From positions 558,001-622,000 of the forward strand of contig NZ_FWFU01000002.1 of assembly GCF_900172255.1 (NCBI RefSeq): a DNA stretch of 64,000 bases. The letters run 5' to 3'. Shown piece after piece: positions 11,125 to 20,078 of the stretch. Every line of letters starts with the position of its first letter. Positions within the stretch are counted from its first letter, which is position 1. This DNA is from Roseovarius halotolerans. Its GTDB lineage: Bacteria > Pseudomonadota > Alphaproteobacteria > Rhodobacterales > Rhodobacteraceae. A program made the position numbers and the translations under genes. Below the pieces are notes generated by a model, which saw only the letters and a program-made list of their open reading frames with translations, did no database searches and was not told the DNA's origin.

Positions 11125-12243
11125 TCACACCCGCATCGGCATGACGACATAGACGGCGCTGGTGTCGTTGCCTTCGCGCATCAGCGTCGGGTCGCCCGAG
11201 GAGTTGAACAGGAACACGGCGTTCTCGCGGTCCACCTGGCTGGCGATTTCGAGCAGGTACTTGGCGTTGAAGCCGATCTCGAGGCGCTCGTCGCCGTAGG
11301 CGACGGCCAGTTCCTCCTCGGCGGCGCCGCTGTCGGGCGCGTTGACCGACAGGATCAGGCGGTCTTCGTCGAGCGACAGCTTGACTGCGCGAGAGCGTTC
11401 GGAACTCACCGTCGCCACGCGGTCGACGGCCTGAGCGAATTCGGCTGCGTCCACTTCCATCTTGCGGGTGTTCCCCTGGGGAATGACGCGGGTGTAATCG
11501 GGGAAAGTGCCGTCGATCACCTTGGAGGTCAGCATGATATCGGGGGTGGCGAAACGCACCTTGGTTTCCGAGACCGAGACCGCGATCTTCATGTCGTCGT
11601 CATCCAGGAGCTTGCGCAGCTCGCCCACGGTCTTGCGCGGGACGATCACGCCGGGCATGTCCTCGGCGCCTTCGGGCAGGTCGGCGTCGATCCGGGCCAG
11701 CCGGTGGCCATCGGTGGCGACGCAGCGCAGCACCTTGCCGCCTTCCGACTCTGCGACATGCATGTAGACACCATTGAGGTAATAGCGGGTTTCCTCGGTG
11801 GAAATGGCGAATTTCGACTTGTCGAAGAGGCGGCGCAGAACCGGGGCCGGAGCACTGAAATTGCTGGAATATTCCGACGAGGCCATGACCGGGAAGTCTT
11901 CCTTGGGCAAGGTCGCGAGGTTGAAATGCGACCGCCCTGCCTCGACGGTGAGGCGGCCCGCGGTGCCGTCATCGCTGAGCGTCACAAGTGCGCCGTCGGG
12001 CAGCTTGCGCACGATCTCGTGCAGCATGACGGCGCTGACGGTGGTGGCACCGGCGCGCTCGACCTTGGCCGGGGCCTTGTCCACCACCTCGATATCGAGG
12101 TCGGTGGCGCGGAAATGAACCTCGTCACCTTCGGCCTCGATCAGGACATTGGCGAGGATCGGAATGGTGTTGCGCCGCTCCACCACAGATTGCGCCTGCG
12201 ACACGGCCTTGAGCAGCGTTCCGCGTTCGATGCTGAGTTTCAT
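11125..12243 (-). CDS. dnaN: DNA polymerase III beta sliding clamp
   Basis: The beta clamp is a dimeric ring that holds DNA polymerase III on the template. The 372-residue length is standard, and the N-terminus MKLSIERGTLLKAVSQAQSV and the motif RNTIPILANVLIEA are typical of the family. The C-terminal end reads YVVMPMRV, the usual clamp ending that helps form the partner-binding groove. It lies between dnaA and recF, all on the minus strand, in the classical order. Confidence 0.97.
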   Translation of the reverse strand: MKLSIERGTLLKAVSQAQSVVERRNTIPILANVLIEAEGDEVHFRATDLDIEVVDKAPAKVERAGATTVSAVMLHEIVRKLPDGALVTLSDDGTAGRLTVEAGRSHFNLATLPKEDFPVMASSEYSSNFSAPAPVLRRLFDKSKFAISTEETRYYLNGVYMHVAESEGGKVLRCVATDGHRLARIDADLPEGAEDMPGVIVPRKTVGELRKLLDDDDMKIAVSVSETKVRFATPDIMLTSKVIDGTFPDYTRVIPQGNTRKMEVDAAEFAQAVDRVATVSSERSRAVKLSLDEDRLILSVNAPDSGAAEEELAVAYGDERLEIGFNAKYLLEIASQVDRENAVFLFNSSGDPTLMREGNDTSAVYVVMPMRV

Positions 12244-12360
12244 GCCCTCGCTCCCGAATAGGTGCCGGCGTCGTGCCGGAGGGGCACGTTAGCAACTTCC
12301 CCTTTCGGCTCAAGCCTTTTGTTGTTGTTTTTCTGCGTTATTCATCTGGCCGTCAAGTGC

Positions 12361-12381
12361 GGCCCCGCACGAGGCGGGGCC
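12361..12381 (-). terminator. Hairpin between dnaA and dnaN
   Basis: A perfect 8-bp GC stem (GGCCCCGC / GCGGGGCC) with a five-base loop lies between the dnaA stop and the dnaN start. It has no T-run on either side, so it may be an attenuator or an RNA-processing/stability element rather than a simple terminator. Confidence 0.4.
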
Positions 12382-12407
12382 AAGGACGGCACGGCGCGCC
12401 GGAATGC

Positions 12408-13775
12408 TCAGCCTTCAAGCGTCCGGCGCAGGATTTCGAGATCTTCGGCGATCTGCGCATCCTGGGCGCGAAGCTCGTCGATGCGGCGCACACCATGCAT
12501 CACGGTGGTGTGGTCACGCCCCCCGAAACGACGGCCGATTTCGGGGAGGGAGCGGCTGGTCATCTGCTTGCACAAATACATCGCCACCTGACGCGGGCGC
12601 GCAAAGCTGCGCAGGCGCTTGGGGCCGATCATGTCGCTGAGGCGGATATTGTAGTGATCCGCCACCTGGCGTTGGATCTCCTCGACGCTGACCTTGCGTT
12701 CCGAAGCGCGCAGGATGTCGGCAAGGCAGTCCTGCGTCAGTTCCAGCGTGATCTCGTGGCCCACAAGCGAGGCAAAGGCGAACAGCCGGGTCAGCGCCCC
12801 TTCCAGGACGCGGACATTGGTGCTGATCCGGTGCGCCAGGAATTCAAGCACGCCATCCGACATCTGCAGGTCAGGATACTGGCGGGAATATTGCTCGCAT
12901 TTGGACTGGAGGATACCGAGGCGCAGTTCGTAGTCGGTCGGGTGCAGGTCCACGACCAGGCCGCATTGCAGGCGCGACTTGATGCGGTCCTCGAGATTCT
13001 CGATCTCGCCGGGGGCGCGATCGCCCGAGATGACGATCTGCTTGTTCTGATCAACGAGCGCATTGAAGGTGTGGAAGAATTCCTCCTGCGTGCTTTCCTT
13101 GCCGGCGATGAATTGAACGTCATCCACCATCAGCACGTCGACCGAGCGGAACATTTCCTTGAAATCCATCATCTTGCGGTCACGCAGCGCCTGCACGAAG
13201 CGATACATGAACTGCTCTGCCGACAGGTAGAGCACGCTCAGCTCCGGCTGGCGCGAGGTCAGCTCCCATGCGATCGCATGCATGAGGTGCGTCTTGCCCA
13301 GCCCGACACCGCCATAAAGAAAGAGCGGGTTGAAGGTGACCGGGCCGCCTTCGGCGACGCGCTTGGCAGCGGCATGGGCCAGCTCGTTGGGTTTGCCGAC
13401 GACGAAGGTGTCGAAGGTGAACCGCTCGTCCAGCGGTGCAGTGTTGAGGCGGATATCCGTTTCCGCCCCGTTGCCGGACGCGGCCCTTTGAGGGGCCGGG
13501 CCTGTCTTGGTGGCCGCGGGATCGCGCGCGGTGTTGGCCGCGGTCCGGAACTGGATCCGGCGAATTTCGGGCGCGATGGAATTCACCTGATAGAGGATCA
13601 GGTCGCCGAAATTCTGCGAGACGTAATTGCCAAGAAAGCTGGTCGGCACACTGAAGGTAGCGACGCCGTCCTTCACACCCGAGAGTTCAAGAGGCTCTAT
13701 CCAGTTCGTATAATTGTTCTTGCCGACTGTATTCAGAAGTCGCTGCTTGAGTTGGCCCCATTGTTCCTGCGTCAT
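12408..13775 (-). CDS. dnaA: Chromosomal replication initiator DnaA
   Basis: DnaA is the AAA+ initiator that binds DnaA boxes and opens the origin. The N-terminal domain begins MTQEQWGQLKQRLLNTVG. Walker A is GGVGLGKTH near residue 154, Walker B is VDDVQFIAG, and the C-terminal DNA-binding domain has RPRQVAMYLCKQMT and GGRDHTTVMHGVRRI. The length is 455 residues from the ATG at 13775, preceded by GGGGGAAGA. The frame runs on to 13961, but that extension is not DnaA-like and lacks a good ribosome-binding site. dnaN and recF follow on the same strand. Confidence 0.97.
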   Translation of the reverse strand: MTQEQWGQLKQRLLNTVGKNNYTNWIEPLELSGVKDGVATFSVPTSFLGNYVSQNFGDLILYQVNSIAPEIRRIQFRTAANTARDPAATKTGPAPQRAASGNGAETDIRLNTAPLDERFTFDTFVVGKPNELAHAAAKRVAEGGPVTFNPLFLYGGVGLGKTHLMHAIAWELTSRQPELSVLYLSAEQFMYRFVQALRDRKMMDFKEMFRSVDVLMVDDVQFIAGKESTQEEFFHTFNALVDQNKQIVISGDRAPGEIENLEDRIKSRLQCGLVVDLHPTDYELRLGILQSKCEQYSRQYPDLQMSDGVLEFLAHRISTNVRVLEGALTRLFAFASLVGHEITLELTQDCLADILRASERKVSVEEIQRQVADHYNIRLSDMIGPKRLRSFARPRQVAMYLCKQMTSRSLPEIGRRFGGRDHTTVMHGVRRIDELRAQDAQIAEDLEILRRTLEG

Positions 13776-14213
13776 TCTTCCCCCGTCTCGGAATCGGATC
13801 TTCCTGTCTGAACTCGTTACACGCTCAACCGGAGCGGGCGATCCGATCGCTGCAGGGATGAAGTAAGCACGGGCAAAGATCAACAAATCCGCTGCATGAA
13901 TACAGCAGTTGCCAAGCCCCTGCCCGGAGCCGAACTTCCAAAGGTCGCAACAGAATGTCAAACGCGGACTGTCCCCACATCACCGCGCCGTCATTGCATT
14001 TGCGTGCCGTCTTGTCGGACAAGATCACAGAGCGGTCATTGACCTAGATCAAGCAACCGCGAATGGCTGCCCGAACCTGTGCTACATGTCCCCCCAAGCG
14101 TGAATCGCTGGCTGAAGCTAGCAAGTTCACGCGCGCCACGGCAACCGAACTTCGCGCTTGACAGGATGTTTGCGCGAAAAGAATCCCTGCCCTCGTCAGG
14201 AAGGCCACAAACG
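13776..14213 (-). other. Intergenic region upstream of dnaA
   Basis: These 438 bases contain no convincing gene. They must hold the dnaA promoter. One weak candidate on the minus strand is TTGACA at 13961-13956, but no good -10 lies at the right distance. I looked for clusters of TTATNCACA-type DnaA boxes and found none, so I do not call an origin here. Confidence 0.5.
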
Positions 14214-14244
14214 CAAAAAGGCGCCGGACTGACCGGCGCCTTTT
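14214..14244 (-). terminator. Rho-independent terminator of rpsT
   Basis: A perfect 8-bp stem GGCGCCGG / CCGGCGCC (14220-14227 and 14233-14240) with a five-base loop is flanked by an A-run on the left and a T-run on the right. It is therefore bidirectional. It lies 25 bases after the rpsT stop. Confidence 0.88.
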
Positions 14245-14269
14245 GTATCAATGATTTAGCCCGAAAGCC

Positions 14270-14533
14270 TTAGCCGAGCGCTTTTACGCGGGCGGCGAGG
14301 CGGGAGATTTTGCGGGAGGCGGTGTTCTTATGGAAGACGCCTTTGGTGACGCCGCGCATCAGTTCGGGCTGGGCGGCGCGCAGGGCGGCCTGGGCTGCGT
14401 CCTTGTCGCCAGAGGCGAGGGCCTCTTCGACCTTGCGCAGATGGGTGCGGATCCGCGAACGGCGGGCCTTGTTGACGGCCAGACGGCTTTCGTTCTGGCG
14501 GGCGCGTTTCTTGGACTGGGGCGTATTTGCCAT
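14270..14533 (-). CDS. rpsT: 30S ribosomal protein S20
   Basis: A small basic protein of 87 residues that binds 16S rRNA in the 30S subunit. It begins [17 protein letters not shown] and contains the S20 segments [12 protein letters not shown] and [22 protein letters not shown]. Its position just upstream of dnaA is common in alphaproteobacteria. A weak upstream promoter candidate on the minus strand is TTTGCA (14684-14679), 17 bases, TATACG (14661-14656). A strong terminator follows the gene. Confidence 0.97.
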   Translation of the reverse strand: MANTPQSKKRARQNESRLAVNKARRSRIRTHLRKVEEALASGDKDAAQAALRAAQPELMRGVTKGVFHKNTASRKISRLAARVKALG

Positions 14534-14720
14534 TTAAATCAGACCTCTATCAGGTTTGCGTTGTCTTGAATGCGGTGGAGCAAACCCGAACGGACGACGG
14601 ATCGACCGGAGGTGATTCTAGCCAGAGCGGGCTGCACACGCATGTATAGCGGGGGCGTATAGCCAAGTTTGGCGGTTTTGCAAAGCCGAAACTGGGCGGA
14701 ACGGTGCGATTCGACCCGGG

Positions 14721-14738
14721 GGCCTTGTTAACAAGGCC
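14721..14738. repeat. Perfect 18-bp palindrome
   Basis: GGCCTTGTTAACAAGGCC reads identically on both strands with no spacer, centred on GTTAAC. Such a gapless dyad could be an operator for a dimeric regulator or a cruciform. It lies 187 bases upstream of rpsT on that gene's side. No function is shown. Confidence 0.7.
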
Positions 14739-14758
14739 GAGAGGGCCGCGGCAATATG

Positions 14759-14791
14759 TCGGTATCGCGTCGGTATCGCATCGGTATCGGG
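14759..14791 (+). repeat. Three tandem 11-bp repeats
   Basis: Three adjacent copies of TCGGTATCGNN begin at 14759, 14770 and 14781; the first nine bases are identical and only the last two vary. The period of 11 is close to one helical turn, so a protein could bind all three on one face of the DNA. Confidence 0.75.
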
Positions 14792-14884
14792 GCCCGAAAC
14801 GGGCCGGTCAACGCGGCGCGCGGTGCTTGCAGGTACAAAAGCACCCGGATTTCGTACAAAATCCGCGCAGGCAGCGCCGGGGGG

Positions 14885-14945
14885 CCAGCCCCCCGGACCC
14901 CCCCCAGCCCCCCGGACCCCCCGAGGTATTTGAGGCCAGATGAAG
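14885..14945. repeat. C-rich Rhodobacteraceae-type intergenic repeat with a duplicated 19-mer
   Basis: A 19-base unit (CCAGC6GGAC6 pattern) is repeated perfectly head to tail at 14885-14903 and 14904-14922. It is followed by GAGGTATTTGAGGCCAGATGAAG. From memory, very similar C-rich blocks followed by GGTATTT and AGATGAAG are scattered through Rhodobacteraceae intergenic regions. I saw no second copy in this window. Confidence 0.6.
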
Positions 14946-14968
14946 GGCGGGCGGGCGGAGGAAAAGCG

Positions 14969-14996
14969 AAGGGCGCGCCGCGATGGGGCGCGCCCT
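14969..14996 (-). terminator. Hairpin after the enoyl-CoA hydratase gene
   Basis: An 11-bp stem AAGGGCGCGCC / GGCGCGCCCTT with a six-base loop lies 25 bases past the stop of the enoyl-CoA hydratase gene. On the minus strand it is followed by CGCTTTTCC, a short T-run. It is likely an intrinsic terminator. Confidence 0.7.
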
Positions 14997-15020
14997 TGAG
15001 AAGCCGGGTTCAGGCGGCGG

Positions 15021-15797
15021 TTACTTGTCGCGGAACTGGGGTTCGCGCTTTTCGATGAAGGCGGCCATGCCTTCGGCCTGGTCTTCGGTGGCGAAGAGCG
15101 AGTGGAACACGCGGCGCTCGAACAGCAGCCCCTCGCGCAGGGTGGTCTCGTAGGAACGGTTCACCGATTCCTTTACCGCCATCACGTTGATCATGGATTT
15201 CTCGGCGATCTTGTCGGCGGCCGAGCGCGCCTCCTCCATCAGCTTCTTGACGGGAACGACGCGGCTGACGAGACCGGAGCGTTCGGCCTCTTCGGCATCC
15301 ATGAAGCGGCCGGTGAGGTTCATGTCCATCGCCTTGGACTTGCCGATGAAGCGGGTCAGGCGCTGGCTGCCGCCAAGCCCGGCCATGACGCCGAGATTGA
15401 TCTCGGGCTGGCCGAATTTGGCAGTGTCCGAGGCGATGATGAAATCGCACATCATCGCCAGTTCGCAGCCGCCGCCCAGCGCATAGCCGGAGACGGCGGC
15501 GATGATCGGTTTGCGGACCCGCATGATCGCATCGCTTTCGGGACCGAAGAGATCTTCGGAGAACACGTCGACGAAGCTCTTGCCGCTCATCATCTTGATA
15601 TCGGCACCGGCTGCGAACGCCTTGTCGGAGCCGGTGAGGATGATGCAGCGCACCTTTTCATTCGCCTGCGCGTCCTTGAGCGCGGTGCACAGCTCGGTCA
15701 TGAGCTGGGCGTTGAGCGCATTCAGGGCATCGGGGCGATTGAGTTTGATGAGGGCGACGTGGTCTTCTATTTCGACGATGATCGTCTCATAGGCCAT
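15021..15797 (-). CDS. Enoyl-CoA hydratase (crotonase family)
   Basis: A 258-residue cytosolic enzyme of the crotonase superfamily, most like short-chain enoyl-CoA hydratase of fatty-acid beta-oxidation. The oxyanion-hole segments [11 protein letters not shown] and [16 protein letters not shown] are present. Both catalytic glutamates of true hydratases appear to be there (in GGCELAM and FGQPEINLG). The C-terminus ends REPQFRDK, common in this family. It lies 65 bases downstream of mutM on the same strand and ends before a strong hairpin. Substrate chain length cannot be told. Confidence 0.93.
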   Translation of the reverse strand: MAYETIIVEIEDHVALIKLNRPDALNALNAQLMTELCTALKDAQANEKVRCIILTGSDKAFAAGADIKMMSGKSFVDVFSEDLFGPESDAIMRVRKPIIAAVSGYALGGGCELAMMCDFIIASDTAKFGQPEINLGVMAGLGGSQRLTRFIGKSKAMDMNLTGRFMDAEEAERSGLVSRVVPVKKLMEEARSAADKIAEKSMINVMAVKESVNRSYETTLREGLLFERRVFHSLFATEDQAEGMAAFIEKREPQFRDK

Positions 15798-15862
15798 GAA
15801 ATCTGCTTTCGCTTGTTTCTGTCAGAACGGATTCATTACCACTGTCTGCGCGCGGATCAACC

Positions 15863-16714
15863 TCATCTTTGGCAGGAGGCGCAGTAGAAGCTGGATCGCC
15901 CTGATTGCACGATCCGCCGGATGGTGCCGTTGCAGCCCGCGCTGCGGCAGGGTTGGCCCTCGCGGTCGTAAACGTCGAAGCGATGTTGAAAATAACCAAG
16001 TTCCCCGTCTGCCTGACGAAAATCGCGCAGGGAGGACCCGCCTGCCTCGATGGCATCCAGGAGAACGTCACGGATGATTGTCACCAGCCCCCCGGCGCGT
16101 TGGCGCGACAGATTGCCCGCGCGCCGGTTCGGGGAAATACGCGCACGGTAAAGCGTTTCGCAGACATAGATATTGCCGAGGCCCGCAACGATTCGCTGGT
16201 CGAGCAGCGCCGACTTGACCGGCGTCTTGCGCCCCGCCAGCGCATCGGCGAGGTAGGTTTCGTCAAAGCTGTTGCCCAGTGGCTCGGGCCCGAGTTTCAC
16301 CAGCAACGGGTGGGCGTCCGCGGTGGCGGTCTCCATCAGGTCCATCGCCCCGAAGCGGCGCGGATCGTTGAAGGTGACGCGCGCGCCATTATCCATGTCG
16401 AAGACGACGTGATCGTGTTTCTGCGCCGCGGGATGGTCGTGCTGAAAGACCCCGAGCGGGTCGCCCGAAACGGTCATGCGCCCCGACATGCCAAGGTGAA
16501 TGAGCAGGGTTTCACCGGATGCGAGATCGGCGAGGATGTATTTCGAGCGCCGCCGCAGCGCGATGACCCGCTGCCCGGCAAGGCGCGCGGCCATGTTTTC
16601 GGGAAAGGGCCAGCGCAGGTCGGGGCGATTGACCTCTGCGTGTGCGATCACGCTGCCTTCCATCGCGGGAAGAAGGCCGCGGCGAACTGTCTCGACCTCG
16701 GGGAGTTCGGGCAT
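15863..16714 (-). CDS. mutM: Formamidopyrimidine-DNA glycosylase
   Basis: A base-excision repair enzyme that removes 8-oxoguanine and nicks the abasic site. The protein starts [14 protein letters not shown], and the processed N-terminal proline (Pro2) is the catalytic nucleophile, followed by Glu3. This fixes the start at 16714, although the frame stays open to 16903. The C-terminal zinc finger is intact, with CRSAGC and CASC pairs. The length is 283 residues. It is divergent from ubiE across 98 bases, so the two promoters lie there. Confidence 0.96.
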   Translation of the reverse strand: MPELPEVETVRRGLLPAMEGSVIAHAEVNRPDLRWPFPENMAARLAGQRVIALRRRSKYILADLASGETLLIHLGMSGRMTVSGDPLGVFQHDHPAAQKHDHVVFDMDNGARVTFNDPRRFGAMDLMETATADAHPLLVKLGPEPLGNSFDETYLADALAGRKTPVKSALLDQRIVAGLGNIYVCETLYRARISPNRRAGNLSRQRAGGLVTIIRDVLLDAIEAGGSSLRDFRQADGELGYFQHRFDVYDREGQPCRSAGCNGTIRRIVQSGRSSFYCASCQR

Positions 16715-16812
16715 CGGTACGATCCTGTGACGAATGGGGCGCATTGTATCCGCCCCCATGCGCCCTATAAGAAGGGCGTCAACACATAACGGCAAGGCCC
16801 CGGTGGCGGAAC

Positions 16813-17556
16813 ATGAACGAGAAAACCACCCATTTCGGATTTCAGAGCGTGCCGGAGGCGGAGAAGGCCGGGCGCGTGCAGGGCGTGTTCGGGTCGGTCG
16901 CATCGAAATACGATGTGATGAACGACGCGATGTCGCTGGGCATCCACCGCATCTGGAAAGACGCGATGATGGATTGGCTGGCGCCGCGTCCCGGCCAGCG
17001 CCTGCTCGATGTGGCGGGGGGCACGGGCGATATCGCGTTCCGGTTCCTCAAGCGTGCGGGGCATGGTCATGCCACGGTGCTGGACCTGACCGAACCGATG
17101 CTGATCGAGGGGCGCAAGCGCGCCGAGGCGGCGGCGATGGCGGACAGCCTTGACTGGCTGGTGGGCGACGCGATGGCCCTGCCCTTCGCGGATAACAGTT
17201 TCGATGTCTACACGATCAGTTTCGGCATCCGCAACGTGACGCGCCCGCAAGAGGCCCTGAACGAGGCGTTCCGGGTGCTGCGCCCTGGCGGGCGCCTGAT
17301 GGTGCTGGAATTCAGCCAGATTCCCAATGACCTGATGCAATGGGCCTATGACCTTTATTCGTTCAACATCATTCCGCGGCTTGGGAAGGCGATCGCGAAT
17401 GACCGCGAGAGTTATCAATACCTGGTGGAATCGATCCGCCGCTTTCCCGATCAGGAAACCTTCCTGGGCATGATCCGGGAGGCCGGGTTCGGGAATGCGA
17501 AATACAGAAATCTGAGCATGGGCATCGCCTGTCTTCATTCGGGCTGGAAGATCTGA
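16813..17556 (+). CDS. ubiE: Demethylmenaquinone/2-polyprenyl-6-methoxy-benzoquinol C-methyltransferase
   Basis: A SAM-dependent C-methyltransferase of ubiquinone biosynthesis, 247 residues. The SAM-binding motif I is [15 protein letters not shown]. The UbiE signatures [22 protein letters not shown] at the N-terminus and SFGIRNV plus [15 protein letters not shown] later are clear. It ends immediately before the ubiB start with no gap, so the two are an operon and probably coupled. Divergent from mutM. Confidence 0.97.
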   Translation: MNEKTTHFGFQSVPEAEKAGRVQGVFGSVASKYDVMNDAMSLGIHRIWKDAMMDWLAPRPGQRLLDVAGGTGDIAFRFLKRAGHGHATVLDLTEPMLIEGRKRAEAAAMADSLDWLVGDAMALPFADNSFDVYTISFGIRNVTRPQEALNEAFRVLRPGGRLMVLEFSQIPNDLMQWAYDLYSFNIIPRLGKAIANDRESYQYLVESIRRFPDQETFLGMIREAGFGNAKYRNLSMGIACLHSGWKI

Positions 17557-19089
17557 ATGCGGGGGCCACACAATATTCTGCGCCTGATCCGCACGGGCGC
17601 CACGCTGGAGCGCACCGGCGCGATGGCGGTGGTGATGGATGCGTTCGATGCGCCGCGCCTGGTCAGGATGACGATGCGGTTCCTCGCATGGCCGTTCCAG
17701 TGGCTGGGCTATCGCGGCGATCCGGCGATGCCGCCCGCGACACGGGCGCTGACGGCGCTGGGGCCGGCCTATATCAAGTTCGGGCAGATCCTGTCGACGC
17801 GGCCGGATCTTGTGGGGGACGACCTGGCGACGCAGCTGCGCGTGTTGCAGGACAAGCTGCCGCCCTTCCCGGTGGCCGTGGCCAAGGCATCGGTCGCCGC
17901 GCAGCTGGGGCGCCCGGTGGAAGAGGTGTTCGACGATTTCAGCGCGCCGGTGGCGGCGGCCTCGATCGCGCAGGTGCATCGCGCCAGGCTGCGCGAGGGC
18001 GGCGAGGAAGTGGCCGTGAAGGTGCTGCGCCCCGGGATCGAGCGGGCCTTTCGCAAGGATATCGACGCCTTCTATTTCGCGGCCCGGACGATCGAGTTCC
18101 TGTCGCCGGGATCGCGGCGGTTGAGGCCGACCGATGTGATCGCCCATTTCGAGGGCGTGGTGATGGGCGAGCTCGATCTGCGGCTGGAGGCATCATCGGC
18201 CAGCGAGTTCACCGCCAATACCGCTGGCGACGAGGGGTTCGCCCTGCCTCGGGTGAACTGGCCGCTTTCGGGGCGGCGGGTGATGACGATGGGCTGGGCC
18301 GATGGCGTGCCGCTGGGCGACAACGCGGCGCTGGATGCGGCCGGGCATGACCGCGCGCAGCTGGCCGAGCGGGTGTTGCAGCTGTTCCTGAAACATGCGC
18401 TGCGTGACGGGTATTTCCATGCCGACATGCATCAGGGCAACCTGAAGGTGGCGCCGTCGGGGGATATCATTGCCTATGATTTCGGGATCATGGGGCATAT
18501 CGACGAATATACCCGCAAGGTTTACGCCGAGATTCTCTATGGGTTCATCAAGCGCAATTACCGGCGCGTGGCGGAGGTGCATTTCGAGGCGGGTTACGTG
18601 CCTGCCGACCGGGATGTGGACGAGTTCGCGCGGGCGCTGCGCGCCGTGGGGGAGCCGATCTTCGGGATGGATGCCTCGCATATGTCGATCGGCAACCTGC
18701 TGAGCTATCTCTTCGAGGTGACAGAGCGTTTCGGTATGGAGACCCGCACCGAGCTGATCCTGTTGCAGCGCACGATGGTCGTGGTCGAGGGGGTGGCGCG
18801 GTCGCTTGATCCGCAGATCAACGTGTGGCAGGCGGCGCGGCCGGTGGTCGAGGATTACATCCGCAAGAATATCGGGCCGCGCGCGGCGATGCGCGACCTG
18901 CAGAAGACGCTGGCGGTGTTGACGCGATACGGGCCGCGATTGCCGGCGATCGTGGAGAACGCGCTGATCCGGCAGTCGATGCCGGTGGAGACAGCGCCGC
19001 GCGGTCAGCGCGGGGCGGGCGCGCTTTGGGCGCTGGGCGGCGGCCTGGCGGGGGCAGCGGCGACAGTGGCGGTGTTCTGGCTGGTCTGA
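17557..19089 (+). CDS. ubiB: Ubiquinone biosynthesis atypical kinase/ATPase UbiB
   Basis: A 510-residue membrane-anchored protein-kinase-like protein needed for ubiquinone synthesis. It has the family's KxGQ motif (YIKFGQILSTRPDL near residue 70) and the alanine-rich loop AAASIAQVHRA. Downstream are AVKVLRPGI, FHADMHQGN and IAYDFGIMG, the last equivalent to the kinase DFG. The C-terminus ends in a hydrophobic segment (ALGGGLAGAAATVAVFWLV) that likely anchors it in the inner membrane. Its ATG follows the ubiE stop directly. The start begins with Arg-Gly and has no separate ribosome-binding site, consistent with coupling. Confidence 0.96.
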   Translation: MRGPHNILRLIRTGATLERTGAMAVVMDAFDAPRLVRMTMRFLAWPFQWLGYRGDPAMPPATRALTALGPAYIKFGQILSTRPDLVGDDLATQLRVLQDKLPPFPVAVAKASVAAQLGRPVEEVFDDFSAPVAAASIAQVHRARLREGGEEVAVKVLRPGIERAFRKDIDAFYFAARTIEFLSPGSRRLRPTDVIAHFEGVVMGELDLRLEASSASEFTANTAGDEGFALPRVNWPLSGRRVMTMGWADGVPLGDNAALDAAGHDRAQLAERVLQLFLKHALRDGYFHADMHQGNLKVAPSGDIIAYDFGIMGHIDEYTRKVYAEILYGFIKRNYRRVAEVHFEAGYVPADRDVDEFARALRAVGEPIFGMDASHMSIGNLLSYLFEVTERFGMETRTELILLQRTMVVVEGVARSLDPQINVWQAARPVVEDYIRKNIGPRAAMRDLQKTLAVLTRYGPRLPAIVENALIRQSMPVETAPRGQRGAGALWALGGGLAGAAATVAVFWLV

Positions 19090-19122
19090 TGCCGCGCGAC
19101 GAGTCGGACCGGGTTTCGCGTG

Positions 19123-20004
19123 TCAGGCGCGAGACAGCGCGGTGAGGGCGGCCTGCTCGAGATCGGCGGCGGCGCGGGCATCGGGATCGCCGCTTTCATG
19201 GCGCCAGAGGCAATAGGCCAGCATCCGCCAGTGATACCAGGGCGCAAGGCGCCGGTAGCGCGCGATCATCTCGGGGTCACGGTAGCTGGCAAGGAACGCG
19301 GCACGCTCGGGCGCGTCCAGCGCTGCGCCACGGTAACTGAGCTGCATGGCGGGCGAGAGGAACAGCGCGATATCCTCGCAAGGGTCGCCGATGGCGGGGC
19401 ATTGCCAGTCGATCAGCCGCGCGCCGGTTTCGTCGACCACGATATTGGCGGGCACCGGATCGCCATGCAGAAGCGCCGCGCGGCCAAGGGCGGGCACCTC
19501 CTGGCGCGGCCTGAGGGCCTCGGCAGCGCGGGCGGCGTGAGACTTGCAGCGCGCGAGGATCGCCTCGGTCTGTTCCGAGAGGGCCAGGCTGCCATCCGGG
19601 GCGTTGCGCAGGCCCGGTGGCGGCGCAATCGCATGGAGACGCTTGAGCGTGGCGGCGGCCAGGTAGGCGCCGCGAACCCAGGGAGCGCCGGGAAGGTGAG
19701 CGTAGACCAGGCAGATCCCTGCCGGGGTTTCGCCGAAATAGAGGGGATGCGGCGCGATGCCGTGGCCCGAAAGGTGGCGCAGCAGGCGTAGTTCCACCGC
19801 CGGATCGTTGGGAAACAGAGGGTTGGGCGCGGCGCGGGTGTAGAGCTTGACGACGGCAGCGGCGCCCGAAGGCGGCGAAACCAGCCAGAGACGGTTGGTG
19901 CGCCCGCCCGCAAGCGGCGTCCATGCGCAACCCTCGGGCAGCACGCCCGCATCCGCCAGCGTCTGGGCCAGCGGTTCGGGCGGAAGAATGTCTGCTGCGG
20001 TCAT
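19123..20004 (-). CDS. Aminoglycoside/choline-kinase-like phosphotransferase
   Basis: A 293-residue predicted small-molecule kinase. The APH/choline-kinase signatures are present: the catalytic LLHGDPVPANIVVD near residue 190 and the metal-binding LIDWQCPAIGDPCEDIA about 20 residues later. The natural substrate cannot be deduced; choline, thiamine or a sugar are possible. The frame extends to a TTG at 20016, but the ATG at 20004 is the better start. Neighbours (ubiB, flgD) give no functional hint, and it faces ubiB convergently. Confidence 0.85.
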   Translation of the reverse strand: MTAADILPPEPLAQTLADAGVLPEGCAWTPLAGGRTNRLWLVSPPSGAAAVVKLYTRAAPNPLFPNDPAVELRLLRHLSGHGIAPHPLYFGETPAGICLVYAHLPGAPWVRGAYLAAATLKRLHAIAPPPGLRNAPDGSLALSEQTEAILARCKSHAARAAEALRPRQEVPALGRAALLHGDPVPANIVVDETGARLIDWQCPAIGDPCEDIALFLSPAMQLSYRGAALDAPERAAFLASYRDPEMIARYRRLAPWYHWRMLAYCLWRHESGDPDARAAADLEQAALTALSRA

Positions 20005-20078
20005 GAACGGGGCCAAACCTGCGATGCGTCGGCGAATCGCCGGACGCTAGGCCAGCGCGGCAGGCGAAACAAGGGCGC

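Larger units (their letters stand above)
14534..15020. other. Repeat-rich intergenic region between rpsT and the enoyl-CoA hydratase gene
   Basis: This stretch of 487 bases has no credible gene but has layered structure. It contains a perfect 18-bp palindrome, three 11-bp tandem repeats, two copies of GTACAAAA spaced 21 bases apart (14833 and 14854), a C-rich duplicated 19-mer, and the terminator of the enoyl-CoA hydratase gene. The left part must also carry the rpsT promoter. Confidence 0.6.

Noticed and set aside
12273-13811. 512-codon plus-strand frame opposite dnaA
   Set aside because: Antisense shadow of dnaA; no start signals and no family features.
13776-14269. Possible oriC next to dnaA
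   Set aside because: No cluster of DnaA boxes or clear AT-rich unwinding region was seen, and in many alphaproteobacteria the origin is not at dnaA.
18072-18428. Several mid-length frames antisense to ubiB and within fliK
   Set aside because: They are composition artefacts of GC-rich codons; ubiB and fliK carry the family motifs.
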